In this document: piece after piece, positions 53,139-62,108 of the stretch
Layout: every line of letters starts with the position of its first letter
How positions within the stretch are numbered: position 1 is the stretch's first letter
DNA from: a virus
DNA length: 64,000 bases
Virus record (IMG/VR): IMGVR_UViG_3300032238_000599
Span: 80,987-144,986 of that record
Strand: one strand, 5' to 3'
Position numbers and translations under genes: made by a program
Notes under the pieces: model-generated
Database searches by the model: none
What the model was told of the DNA's origin: nothing
The model's input: the letters and a program-made list of their open reading frames with translations, nothing else

Positions 53139-56100
53139 ATGTCAAAGAAACTGATTAGCACTTATAAGTTTGTACCAGGAATTGTAGTTCCTGACACAGC
53201 CTTATATCCAAATTGTACAGCACTTTTAGAAGCAAACAAAAAGTTTCTTCAAGAAGAAACTATTGCATATATTCAATACAACAGCGCCAACAACATTGCA
53301 CCGTTTGTCTACTATACTTACAATGCAGATAAATGCCGTCGTGACGTTAGTTATGTTCTAGAAGGTTACCTAAGCGATTTAAAACACGGTGGCAACAAAC
53401 AAACTGTACACAACGCACAGAAATATTTTGAAAACGGTATTCCTCAAGTAGACGGAGATCGTACTCCTGAAATTGCCGCGCATACATTTATTAAAAACTT
53501 AGTTCAAAACTTTGTATTGGCTAATATTGTTTATAGTGCTCGTAATACTGTAATATCACAAGTAACATTACCTATAACTGCTGAAGCTCTTGGAAAAACA
53601 AAACTATCAGATCTAAATGACATAATTGTTAACGTAATTACTAACGGTCTAACTAGTTTACCTGCTATTTCAACTAATCGCGGATATGTTAAGTTCCCAG
53701 GTTTTTACAAGCTAAAAGACATTCTTTTAATTACAAATACATCAAGAAACATCATTATGTATAACTTTGCTGATCCTTCATACAAGGCAGAAGTTACATA
53801 TTATGAAACAGCAGATAGCGATTTCCCAGGTGCATTGTACGGCACAGATAAGATTACTACAGTAACATTTGATATTGATACAAGTGCCATGATGGTCACT
53901 GACAATATTCAAATTTACGTCTCGGCTAAGAGTTTAGAAGTTAGACTTAACCCAATCGGTACTGACGCTATGGAACGTCAAAAGGTTGGTATTCCACAGT
54001 CCATGCTTGACGCGGACTTTGAGTACGGACTACAACCAACTAAGTGGCAGGCCATCTCTATGATGCGTAACTATCCTGCGGTTTACGAAATTCCAAGTAG
54101 TGACCAATCAGTTATTAGTGTTACAACTGATGCAAGTACATCGACAGCTAATACCGGTGCTAGTTTAATTACAGTTACAACAGTATCGCCACACGGGTTT
54201 GTTGTAAATACACCGTTTACAATTAAAGCTCTTGCTAACTCAGTTAACGGATTTAGCCGTGCTGAAGGAACATTCTTAGTTAACTCTGTTCCAACTACAA
54301 CATCATTTACCTACTATTCAAAATCAAAAGTAGGTACAAGTAACGGACAGTTATTAAGTTCAACCTATACTCAGCTACGTAAAGCATCCTATTATACCGG
54401 TGCTGCCGTAGGTAATCCAACATTCTCAGTGTATAGTGCAGGTTCGAGCGGTACTATAACAACAGTATTTACAACTGATATTAGCCAGGATCGTATTGGT
54501 TTTAGTGGTGCAATACCTCCACTAGGTGCTCCAATTACAGGTACAGGTATTCCATCCGGTGCTCAAATTACTGCTATTAACGGCCCAGGAGGAACTGGCG
54601 CAACTACATCATTAACTGTTACAGCTAACATCGGCGATACTAGTATTGTTGTTGATAATACTACAGGTATTGTTCCTGGTATGGTTATTGACCGCGGCGA
54701 TGGCACAGCAGTTCAAGTTGCTGACATTAGCGGTAATACTGTAACACTAAGTGGTGCCTTAACAGCACAGACGCTAGGAAGCACCCAGAGCTACACTGGA
54801 TTAAGTCAATCGTCTACTAACGGCACAGGTAGTGGTGCTGTGTTTACAGTTTCAAGAACTGCAGGTAGTTATATTACAACAGTTACTAATCCAGGCGGCG
54901 GATATTTGCAAGGTGATGTTTGTGTTATTGCAGGTACTAGTTTAGGCGGATTAGCGCCAACAAATAATGCCACTATTACAGTTACTTCAGCTAGTGATAA
55001 AAATACAGTAGCAACATTTTCCGGCGGCTCATTAGTTGCATCATCTGCATACAATCCAAGTTCTACTACTAACTTAGCTACCACAGGTGGTAACGGTACT
55101 GGATTAACAGTTGATGTAACATTAGATGGAAGTAATGTTCCAACTAGCGTAATTATTAAAACTCCTGGTAAGAACTATACTCCAGGAAGTACAGTAAAAA
55201 TTCTTAGCGGAGTAACACGAGGTGTTGTGTTATCAACTGGTATTAGAGTTCCAGGTAGCGGATATACTACAACTAATAACGTAGCAGTAAGTGGCGGTAG
55301 CGGAACAGGACTTACTGTCGATATTGTAGCAGATCCCGTAGGTGGAGTAAAACAAGTTAACATTGGCAATGCTGGCTCAGGATATTCTAACAGTCAAGTT
55401 AGTCCAACTGGTGGCAGCGGCACTGGATTAGTAGTATCCATTGGAACTAGTGGCGGATCTATTATTAGTATTAGTATTAATAATAGAGGTAGCGGATATA
55501 CAGTTGGTAATACATTGACAATTCCAGGAGGTAGTGGAACTGCTACTATTACAGTTACCGGGTCGGTAACTAATGCTGAAGTTACAAACGTTACAATTAA
55601 TAACCCTGGATCTGGATATGTTTCTGGCGAAACAGTTACAATTCCCGGCGGCACAGGTAGTAATTTCCAAATTGGTAACGTAACAGCAGATGCTACTATA
55701 CAGATTGGCACCGTTAATACCGGTGGTGTTATTCTTAGTGTTAATACTTCAGGCACAACAATTAGTAGCCCAACAAAGAACTTTATCAGTGCAATTACAA
55801 TTAGTGATTTAACAACAGCTTCAGTGCCATCAGGTACATCATTAAGTTATAGTGCTATTGCTACTATTGAAGTAGCATTTAGTACAGCTCACGGATTTGT
55901 TCCAGGTAATACAATTACAGCACAGATTACAAGTACAGACACTGGAGCCCAGTTAGCCGCTGGTGCATACTTTGTTGAAAACGTTCCAACGCCAACTACT
56001 TTACGCTATACAGCACGTACAGCTGGTACAATCGCTAACACGTTAACTGGTATCTTGTATGCTCGTCCAGACTCATTCTTTATTCATAGACCGTTTGACG

Positions 56101-59100
56101 GTGGTGTACAATTAGGTACGGCGAGCCCAGCTCACGGCGCCGCCGCAATTCGTATGAGTAAGAAATACATTCGTTACCAATCAGGTAAGGGTGTTATGTA
56201 CAACACAGGTGCTCTATTTGCTCCATCATATGACTTACGTAGTCTAGTAGCAACTGGAACTACAGCTGGTAACCTTATCACAGTTACTACAGACGATACT
56301 GACCACGGCTGTCAGGTAGGTAGTCAGATTACAATTACTGGTGTAACAACTAGCGGTTATAATAATATCTATACTGTACAAGATATTATTAACGAACGTG
56401 TACTAACGGTAGTTGCTAAATCAGCACTAGGTAATGCTAATGCACAACTAGGTAACCCATGTCAAATGACTGTACGTACATGGCATGGTTCTACAGTACG
56501 TGCAGGTATCTTCGATGATCAAAACGGTATGTTTTGGCAATACGACGGACAAAAGATGGCTGTTGTACAGCGTTCGAGTACATTCCAGATTGCAGGAACT
56601 ATTGCCATTGCCGCTAACTCAAATGCTGTTACAGGTAACAATACTCGCTTTACACAACAATTAGCCGCTGGTGACCGTGTGGTTATTCGCGGTATGAGTC
56701 ATATTATTACTGCTATTGCTAGTGATACTAGTATGACTGTTGCTCCAGACTATCGTGGTGTTAACAACGCGACTGAAGTTAAAATTGTTAAGACTGTTGA
56801 CAAAGTTGTTCCACAAGAATACTGGAACGGTGATGCTTGTAACGGTTCTGGACAAAGTGGTTACAATCTAGATGTAACTAAAATGCAGATGATTGGTATT
56901 CAGCACACATGGTACGGTGCTGGATTTATTGACTTTATGTTAAGAGGCAGTGAAGGTAACTATATCTTCGTACACCGCTTCCGTAACTCAAACGTTAACA
57001 CAGAAGCTTACATGCGTACAGGTAACCAGCCAGTTCGTTATGACGTTACCAACGAAGGCGCCCGTGGTAAACTACGTGAAGATATGAATGCTCAACAAAC
57101 ATATATTCCGTTAGTAGCAGGCGATGCTTATTGGTTCCCAACTGCTGGTACAATATACATTGATAACGAAATGATTCGTTACACAGGTAATGACGGCACT
57201 AACTTAACTGGTTGTACCCGTGGTGCTACACTAACACAGTTTGCCGCAGGTAGTCAGCGTACATTCGTTGGCGGCATTGCCACAACACACTCGGCTAATA
57301 CAGGTGGTGTGTTGATTTCAAATACTATTACTCCAAACATTAGTCACTGGGGTAGTGCGTTTATGATTGACGGCCAGTTTGACAGTGACCGTGGTTACAT
57401 TTTTAACTATGCGGCTACTGGTGTAAGCGTTTCAGTTGATAAGAAAACAGCTTTCCTAATGCGTCTAGCACCTAGTGTTTCAAACGCACAAACAGGCGAC
57501 CTAGGCGATAAAGAACTACTAAACAGAGCGCAGTTGCTACTAAGTCAGATTTCTGTAACTAGCGATAGTGTGTCAGGAGGTGGCGCGATTGTTGTTGAAG
57601 GCGTAATTAACCCAAGTAACTATCCAGATGATCCTACTAAGATTACCTGGACTGGTTTGAACTCGGCTGCGGCTGGTGGACAGCCATCCTTTACACAGAT
57701 TGCTAACGGTGGTTCTGTATCATGGGGCGGTGGCGCTTCAACTAGCACAGCTACAATTCAAGGTGCGTTTACTACAACAATTACAGCTAAGTCATTCAGC
57801 CCAATTACTACAACCTTTACAGCTACCAGCTTCAGTACAGTTACACAAAACTTAACTGCAACTAGCTTTGGCACAACAAGCAACACTGGTACTATTACAG
57901 CACGTGGTAACCTAGCTGGAACTTTTGGTGCTACCTATGCATCTGCAATCAATACAGCACGTAGAGATATCATGGTCTTAACTACAGACTACGACAACTA
58001 CATTCTTACTAACACTATGAGTGTAGGTGATACACTAGCTGTAACCTCAGTACTAACAGTTAACACTAAGATTACTAGCATTACAAGAAACGTGTCAGGT
58101 ACTGCGTATACACAAATCCAGTTTGACTTAACACCGGCTGCTTCTACAGCAGGTACAGGTAACCAAGCAGTAACAGTGACGCTTGTACTAGGTGCAACAT
58201 ACAATACTGCATTGAGCTCAACACGTACAGACTTTTTAATTACTAACGCACAATATGACGGATTTACTGCAACACCATTGCGTGTAGGGGATGGGCTAAG
58301 TGTTGCTACCTACTTAACTGGTGGACAAACGGTACAGTCATTTACACGTAACTATGTGATTATTAACGGTACTGGATATACACGTATTGTTATGTCAGCG
58401 GCTGCTACATCAAGCAGTCCAGTTGCCGCAAGTAACGGTGCTCAAAACATTACGGTGGTTGACACTAACGCTTTAACAGTAACGTTTGCCTCAGCCATTT
58501 CGAGTGTAAGAGCTACATTCTTAGTGCCACAAACACAGGCAGCTTCCACTACAGCCAAGATCAATGACGTACTAAGTACTGCTACATATCTAGCTGGTGG
58601 ACAAACACTATCTAGTATTACACAGAACTATGCCACACTTGGCGGTACAGCCTATGCGCTAGTTACCATGAGTGGTGTAGGTACACTATCAAGTACTACA
58701 GGAACAGGTAACAACTTGACTATCACTGTTACATCAGCTGATACAAGTACATATGGCCGTGCGCTGTCAACAGGTCGTGTGGACTTCTTGATCACTGATA
58801 CAGAATACAATGCCAGCGGTATTTTAGCAGGTGACGGTCTAAGTGTTGCCACATACTTAACCGGTGGACAAACTATTATCAGTGCTACACCAGGTTATAC
58901 CACAATCAGTTCAGTAAGTTACACACGTATTGTTATGTCAGCGGCAGCTAACTCTAGTTCAACTAGCGGTGGCGGCAATGATATTACTATTACTGTAACA
59001 GCCGCAGGTAGTTCTGCTAGCTATGCGTCAACTAACTACTTGTTCTTTACAAGTGCTAGCTGGACAGCATCAAACGCCATTGTTGGTACACGAGTTGCGT

Positions 59101-59471
59101 CAGATCAAACACAGTATCCATCAGGTACATCTGTATCTACTGTAAGCACACGTACATTCGGTGCTACAACAGTATATCGTGTGGTATTTACACAGTCAGC
59201 TAACACTACGCAAAACGCGGCGTCAACACTGAAATTCCAGTTCGGCGCTAACTATGCCTTACCAGGTGAACAAGTTTTTGCGTTCGTATCCAACCCAGGA
59301 TCAACTGACATATTACCATTGTTAGACTTGAAGGAATTAACATCAACTGCCATTGGTGGACGTGGTACATTCCCTAACGGTCCGGACGTATTGGCTATCA
59401 ACGTGTATAAGGTTGCAGGAACCGCTACTAACGCCAGCTTAACAGTACGTTGGTCAGAAGCACAGGCTTAA
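53139..59471 (+). CDS. Giant repeat adhesin / structural protein, 2,110 residues
   Basis: A complete gene with an AGGAA ribosome site. The order is: a helical C-RD module near residues 60-100 (ADKCRRDVSYVLEGYLSDLK), beta modules of the HGF..NTPFTI type near 345-420, a run of at least six GSGY repeats (about residues 577-850), a conserved core (about 970-1470) with AAIRMSKKYIRYQSGKGVMY and GIQHTWYGAGFIDFMLRGSE, and four or five tandem units of about 90 residues (about 1594-1957) containing GDGLSVATYLTGGQT and TRIVMSAAA. The end (VLAINVYKVAGTATNASLTV) is compact. It shares modules with the 3-5822 protein. The combined C-RD module plus core is what I recall from large T4-like cyanophage structural proteins. 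Fibre or baseplate-associated adhesin is inferred. Confidence 0.75.
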   Translation: MSKKLISTYKFVPGIVVPDTALYPNCTALLEANKKFLQEETIAYIQYNSANNIAPFVYYTYNADKCRRDVSYVLEGYLSDLKHGGNKQTVHNAQKYFENGIPQVDGDRTPEIAAHTFIKNLVQNFVLANIVYSARNTVISQVTLPITAEALGKTKLSDLNDIIVNVITNGLTSLPAISTNRGYVKFPGFYKLKDILLITNTSRNIIMYNFADPSYKAEVTYYETADSDFPGALYGTDKITTVTFDIDTSAMMVTDNIQIYVSAKSLEVRLNPIGTDAMERQKVGIPQSMLDADFEYGLQPTKWQAISMMRNYPAVYEIPSSDQSVISVTTDASTSTANTGASLITVTTVSPHGFVVNTPFTIKALANSVNGFSRAEGTFLVNSVPTTTSFTYYSKSKVGTSNGQLLSSTYTQLRKASYYTGAAVGNPTFSVYSAGSSGTITTVFTTDISQDRIGFSGAIPPLGAPITGTGIPSGAQITAINGPGGTGATTSLTVTANIGDTSIVVDNTTGIVPGMVIDRGDGTAVQVADISGNTVTLSGALTAQTLGSTQSYTGLSQSSTNGTGSGAVFTVSRTAGSYITTVTNPGGGYLQGDVCVIAGTSLGGLAPTNNATITVTSASDKNTVATFSGGSLVASSAYNPSSTTNLATTGGNGTGLTVDVTLDGSNVPTSVIIKTPGKNYTPGSTVKILSGVTRGVVLSTGIRVPGSGYTTTNNVAVSGGSGTGLTVDIVADPVGGVKQVNIGNAGSGYSNSQVSPTGGSGTGLVVSIGTSGGSIISISINNRGSGYTVGNTLTIPGGSGTATITVTGSVTNAEVTNVTINNPGSGYVSGETVTIPGGTGSNFQIGNVTADATIQIGTVNTGGVILSVNTSGTTISSPTKNFISAITISDLTTASVPSGTSLSYSAIATIEVAFSTAHGFVPGNTITAQITSTDTGAQLAAGAYFVENVPTPTTLRYTARTAGTIANTLTGILYARPDSFFIHRPFDGGVQLGTASPAHGAAAIRMSKKYIRYQSGKGVMYNTGALFAPSYDLRSLVATGTTAGNLITVTTDDTDHGCQVGSQITITGVTTSGYNNIYTVQDIINERVLTVVAKSALGNANAQLGNPCQMTVRTWHGSTVRAGIFDDQNGMFWQYDGQKMAVVQRSSTFQIAGTIAIAANSNAVTGNNTRFTQQLAAGDRVVIRGMSHIITAIASDTSMTVAPDYRGVNNATEVKIVKTVDKVVPQEYWNGDACNGSGQSGYNLDVTKMQMIGIQHTWYGAGFIDFMLRGSEGNYIFVHRFRNSNVNTEAYMRTGNQPVRYDVTNEGARGKLREDMNAQQTYIPLVAGDAYWFPTAGTIYIDNEMIRYTGNDGTNLTGCTRGATLTQFAAGSQRTFVGGIATTHSANTGGVLISNTITPNISHWGSAFMIDGQFDSDRGYIFNYAATGVSVSVDKKTAFLMRLAPSVSNAQTGDLGDKELLNRAQLLLSQISVTSDSVSGGGAIVVEGVINPSNYPDDPTKITWTGLNSAAAGGQPSFTQIANGGSVSWGGGASTSTATIQGAFTTTITAKSFSPITTTFTATSFSTVTQNLTATSFGTTSNTGTITARGNLAGTFGATYASAINTARRDIMVLTTDYDNYILTNTMSVGDTLAVTSVLTVNTKITSITRNVSGTAYTQIQFDLTPAASTAGTGNQAVTVTLVLGATYNTALSSTRTDFLITNAQYDGFTATPLRVGDGLSVATYLTGGQTVQSFTRNYVIINGTGYTRIVMSAAATSSSPVAASNGAQNITVVDTNALTVTFASAISSVRATFLVPQTQAASTTAKINDVLSTATYLAGGQTLSSITQNYATLGGTAYALVTMSGVGTLSSTTGTGNNLTITVTSADTSTYGRALSTGRVDFLITDTEYNASGILAGDGLSVATYLTGGQTIISATPGYTTISSVSYTRIVMSAAANSSSTSGGGNDITITVTAAGSSASYASTNYLFFTSASWTASNAIVGTRVASDQTQYPSGTSVSTVSTRTFGATTVYRVVFTQSANTTQNAASTLKFQFGANYALPGEQVFAFVSNPGSTDILPLLDLKELTSTAIGGRGTFPNGPDVLAINVYKVAGTATNASLTVRWSEAQA
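54870..55690 (+). repeat. Tandem GSGY-type coding repeats
   Basis: At least six degenerate units with the pattern P/N-G-S/G-G-Y-x5-7-V/T-x-GGSGTG: NPGGGYLQGD, TPGKNYTPGS, VPGSGYTTTN, NAGSGYSNSQ, NRGSGYTVGN, NPGSGYVSGE. The same type occurs in the first adhesin (3385-3760). Confidence 0.8.
57920..59010 (+). repeat. Tandem coding repeats of about 90 residues
   Basis: Units contain ARRDIMVLTTDYDNY / TRTDFLITNAQYDGF / VRATFLVPQTQ / GRVDFLITDTEYNAS followed by G-D/N-x-LSVATYLTGGQT. Near-identical DNA (ACACGTATTGTTATGTCAGC) recurs 543 bp apart (58380 and 58923), which equals two units. Confidence 0.85.
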
Positions 59472-59477
59472 AACGAT

Positions 59478-59732
59478 ATGGATTGGCAACAATCCAAAGA
59501 TCTAAGGTGGCGCCAGGAATTAACTGGCACTGCCCCTGCGCTGTTCGATCAGACTAGAGAAGTTTGGAATTTATACATTGAAGGCCCCGCAGGTGCTGTT
59601 CGAGCAGATGATATGGGCTTGTATATTGGTGCTCCTAGCCAAGCTATTGAAACAGCCTACTGGGACATTGTACATACCCTAGACGGGCATTATCATTGTT
59701 GTTTAACGGGCAAGGTTTGGTACTTGACGTAA
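59478..59732 (+). CDS. Small conserved-looking protein, unknown
   Basis: An 84-residue acidic protein 6 nt after the adhesin stop. It is Trp-rich (MDWQQSKDLRWRQELTG, TREVWNLYIEG) and no domain is recognised. No good ribosome site is seen, but its position suggests translational coupling to the adhesin gene. Its end overlaps a convergent minus-strand gene by 40 nt. Confidence 0.5.
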   Translation: MDWQQSKDLRWRQELTGTAPALFDQTREVWNLYIEGPAGAVRADDMGLYIGAPSQAIETAYWDIVHTLDGHYHCCLTGKVWYLT

Positions 59733-59923
59733 CGCCTACGTTCCCACCACATGATCCAATTGCCTGTATGTGCTAGGGCCATGACAAACCACATCAAAGG
59801 CATTTCCCAAGAGCCCATTAACGAGCTAGAACAGATGCTAGGCGGTGCTAACCAACTGACGACCGCCCCCGTATAGAACAAGGGCGCTGGCACTAGACTG
59901 ATTACAGTATTAACTAACTTCAT
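59693..59923 (-). CDS. Small two-helix membrane protein
   Basis: A 76-residue hydrophobic protein with two predicted membrane segments (about VNTVISLVPAPLFYTGAVVSW and MPLMWFVMALAHTGNWIMW region, residues 3-24 and 41-60) and a basic end (WERRRYVKYQ). It overlaps the 2OG oxygenase stop (ATGA) and is therefore co-translated with it. Holin-like or host-membrane functions are possible; neither is shown by the sequence. Confidence 0.5.
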   Translation of the reverse strand: MKLVNTVISLVPAPLFYTGAVVSWLAPPSICSSSLMGSWEMPLMWFVMALAHTGNWIMWWERRRYVKYQTLPVKQQ

Positions 59924-60492
59924 TTCTTGTTGGGACGTAGCCCTAGCTGTGGACGACCATCATAGGCCAAGTGCTTGTTGGCGCCAAGAGCATCTACATA
60001 ATGCATGAAAACTTGTAGGCAACCTAAGCCTGTAAATGGCTCACGCCAATGGGTAACATCACAGCCTTTATAGGTAGCCGCATCTCCAGGTTGTAGCACA
60101 ATAGCTTCCCCATCCATGTAGATAGGCCAAGGTTCGGGATCTGCCAATAAATTCATAGTTAGCGAGTATTCACAGCTGGGTCGATCTGTATGCTGAACCA
60201 TACGAGCACCCTGCCAATGATAACGAGCATAGCTATATGTAGGTATAAGTTCTACTCCCCAATGCGCTTCTACAACAGGCTTTAGAGTAGCCAGTAGTCC
60301 TTCTGTAATAGCGGGCGCATAGATATCCCAGCAAGTGTCAGTTACCGATCCCTTGGCAGTAAAAGCAGAGTAATCGCTACGATCTGTTCCAGTTAGAAAG
60401 TATAGGTTTTCACGAGTTTGATTAAGTGTATTGATCATTAACAAGCGAGTCTGCTCATTGACAATTTGGGGTATCACATCGTATTTTTTCAT
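59920..60492 (-). CDS. 2OG-Fe(II) oxygenase, fourth in the window
   Basis: A 190-residue protein. The ATG at 60492 (MKKYDVIP) is chosen rather than the ATG two codons upstream, because the late octamer lies 5 nt before it and overlaps the upstream ATG. It has MVQHTDRPSCEYSLTMNLL (His101, Asp103 in this numbering), DVTHWREPF (His148) and LQVFMHYVDA, fitting a double-stranded beta-helix oxygenase acting on small molecules or proteins. It differs from the other three and belongs to no specific family I can name. It is followed by a small membrane-protein gene. Confidence 0.75.
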   Translation of the reverse strand: MKKYDVIPQIVNEQTRLLMINTLNQTRENLYFLTGTDRSDYSAFTAKGSVTDTCWDIYAPAITEGLLATLKPVVEAHWGVELIPTYSYARYHWQGARMVQHTDRPSCEYSLTMNLLADPEPWPIYMDGEAIVLQPGDAATYKGCDVTHWREPFTGLGCLQVFMHYVDALGANKHLAYDGRPQLGLRPNKK

Positions 60493-60497
60493 ATACA

Positions 60498-60505
60498 TAT
60501 TTACT
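60498..60505 (-). promoter_or_regulatory. T4-type late promoter octamer AGTAAATA
   Basis: It is on the minus strand, 5 nt before the ATG at 60492, with no Shine-Dalgarno sequence. It decides the start codon of the oxygenase gene. Confidence 0.5.
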
Positions 60506-60534
60506 AGTGCTTTTTATCCCTAGCCGCAAACTTG

Positions 60535-60542
60535 AATAAATA
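60535..60542 (+). promoter_or_regulatory. T4-type late promoter octamer AATAAATA
   Basis: It is 9 nt before the ATG at 60552, with no Shine-Dalgarno sequence. It forms a divergent pair with the oxygenase promoter. Confidence 0.55.
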
Positions 60543-60551
60543 TATGCACTT

Positions 60552-61178
60552 ATGTCAAACGATCTACGCATTACTCAAATCAAACTTAAACTGTTAGAAG
60601 GACAGGATCTAACCATACAAGAACAGCAGATGCTCAGTGAAGTAGCACCCATGTTATTATTTGGCAATTGGCTACGTCAAAAAGCCACAGCTTGGATCAA
60701 GGATCAAATAGCCCAGGCAGTCAAAGGTCAGATTGTGGCCAAAGATGCGTGGACACAGGCAGATCAAGCTGTGGCAGCGGCTCTGGGACAAGAAGACAAG
60801 GAAATAGGTTCAACAATGACAGCCTATATAATGAGTCTAATACAAGGTGGTAATCCCATACAGGCCGCTATACAAATGGGCGTGGGAGCGGCAAAAGAGT
60901 ATGCCATGAAAGCCAGCGGCGCACAAGATGCTATTGATCAAACCAAGCAGGCAGTCACAGGACAAGCAGTACAAGCTCTAGCACAGGTGGCTCCTGGAGC
61001 AGCCGCACTCGTGCCACAGAAGACTCCACAAGGCAATCCACAGGCACAGAAAGCAGATCCACAAGCACAAGAAATCAAACAGTTTGCCCTACAGCTAGAA
61101 CCCATAGCTGATGACTGGGAAGAGAAAGTACAGACTGTTAAACCTCCCCAAAGTCAACAAGCTCCCAAGCTAGGATAA
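60552..61178 (+). CDS. Gln/Ala-rich conserved unknown protein
   Basis: A 208-residue protein. The N-terminal half is helical (RITQIKLKLLEGQDLTIQEQ, SEVAPMLLFGNWLRQKATAW); the C-terminal half is rich in Gln, Ala and Pro (PQGNPQAQKADPQAQEIKQF) and probably disordered. Composition recalls the 34156 gene, but no shared domain is evident. Codon use is richer in G+C than in the structural genes. No function is assigned. Confidence 0.5.
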   Translation: MSNDLRITQIKLKLLEGQDLTIQEQQMLSEVAPMLLFGNWLRQKATAWIKDQIAQAVKGQIVAKDAWTQADQAVAAALGQEDKEIGSTMTAYIMSLIQGGNPIQAAIQMGVGAAKEYAMKASGAQDAIDQTKQAVTGQAVQALAQVAPGAAALVPQKTPQGNPQAQKADPQAQEIKQFALQLEPIADDWEEKVQTVKPPQSQQAPKLG

Positions 61179-61180
61179 CC

Positions 61181-61304
61181 CGCGGAGCGGACAGCAGAAT
61201 TTCAGCTTGCGCGAAGCGCAGAGCGAAGCGATACAAAAACGGTAAAGAGATTTTGCCCTTGGGTTAACTACGTTGTTAATGCTGTGCTAGGCTCCGCCGC
61301 ACAG
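61181..61304. terminator. GC-rich cluster of short hairpins between convergent genes
   Basis: The 131-bp gap between convergent genes holds the mini-hairpins CCGC-GGA-GCGG, TGCGC-GAA-GCGCA and repeated AGCGAAGCG words. At 61282-61304 there is a larger hairpin CTGTGC(TA)GGC-TCC-GCCGCACAG. It probably acts as a bidirectional termination region, although T runs are poor. Confidence 0.5.
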
Positions 61305-61309
61305 TAGCT

Positions 61310-61492
61310 CTAGAGTGTGCGCGAAACTTCTAACAAGTATTCACTGTGAGCAAGCAGTAGTCCCTGTCCATTTGCATCTGGACGCATATAATAATACTCT
61401 AACCATACTAGAGCACCACTACGCATACGTTGGGGCAACCATGCATAAAAGCGTGTATAGGTACGATCGTTGACTGTGTATATTTTACGCAT
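61310..61492 (-). CDS. Small unknown protein, minus-strand pair member
   Basis: A 60-residue protein (MRKIYTVNDRTYTRFYAWLP, GALVWLEYYYMRPDANGQG), Tyr/Arg-rich. The start overlaps the 61485 gene's end by 8 nt, which supports co-expression. No domain is recognised. Confidence 0.45.
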   Translation of the reverse strand: MRKIYTVNDRTYTRFYAWLPQRMRSGALVWLEYYYMRPDANGQGLLLAHSEYLLEVSRTL

Positions 61493-61700
61493 TGGGTAAT
61501 CCTGTAGCTAGATCTAGACTAGGATCTACATAGTGAGCACAGTCTGAAAAGCGTAAGATGAACTCTGTATATACTGTGCCCGTGGGAACCCAAAAGCGTG
61601 TACGGTTTAAGTGTACTTCACAGCGTAATTTATAGTGTGCAATAAAGTCGAAAACTTCACGACAACGTGGATCTGAGTTTAGCACGTAATAGTGATGCAT
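61485..61700 (-). CDS. Small unknown protein, minus-strand pair member
   Basis: A 71-residue protein (MHHYYVLNSDPRCREVFDFI, LNRTRFWVPTGTVYTEFILR), no membrane segment. A GGAG ribosome site precedes the ATG. A TATAAT (61760-61765, minus) lies upstream, but the matching -35 is weak and a 10-bp palindrome sits in the spacer. No domain is recognised. Confidence 0.5.
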   Translation of the reverse strand: MHHYYVLNSDPRCREVFDFIAHYKLRCEVHLNRTRFWVPTGTVYTEFILRFSDCAHYVDPSLDLATGLPNA

Positions 61701-61991
61701 AGTAACTCCATGAGAATTTCCAATAATACGGGATCGAGTTCAAGAGGGGCAATCATAATATTATATAGCCCGATCGGGGTCTACACATCAAAAAAAATAT
61801 TTTTGTAAAATTTTTTAGAGCCCGAAATGGTACCGGCATGGTGAAAAAATTACCGCGCAAAAAATATACATGGAGTACTTTTCTTTTCAGGGTGGTGATT
61901 CTAACTCGGTGGCGTTAGGGTTGTTGCGTTTTAGCAACTGTTTATAATGTATAGCCCCGACCCCCCACTCCCTTCACCATCCGACCGAGAG

Positions 61992-62035
61992 AAAAAAAAA
62001 TCCTAGGAGCCGGGAGCGAATCGGACATCCTAGGA
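61992..62035 (-). terminator. Terminator of the AAA+ ATPase transcript
   Basis: Read on the minus strand, the two self-complementary 8-mers TCCTAGGA (62028-62035 and 62001-62008) pair around a 19-nt loop and are followed by nine T residues. The loop contains one copy of the 16-nt repeat described separately. Confidence 0.88.
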
Positions 62036-62108
62036 CGCAAAACATCTAGGCATTGCACCCGATGTTTTTAGGTTACTGTAGGTAAATACTCTGCCGGGAG
62101 CGAATCGG
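62009..62108. repeat. 16-bp direct repeat in two hairpin loops
   Basis: GCCGGGAGCGAATCGG occurs at 62009-62024 and 62093-62108 (84 bp apart). The first copy is the terminator loop; the second lies in a loop closed by ATACT / AGTAT (62086-62090 / 62116-62120) and GTAG / CTAC. Confidence 0.9.

Noticed and set aside
61921-61948. Plus-strand TTGTTG-16-TATAAT upstream of the structured region, possible small RNA promoter
   Set aside because: The -35 matches only three of six bases, and the clear terminator there is on the minus strand. The structure is better explained as the 3' end of the AAA+ transcript.
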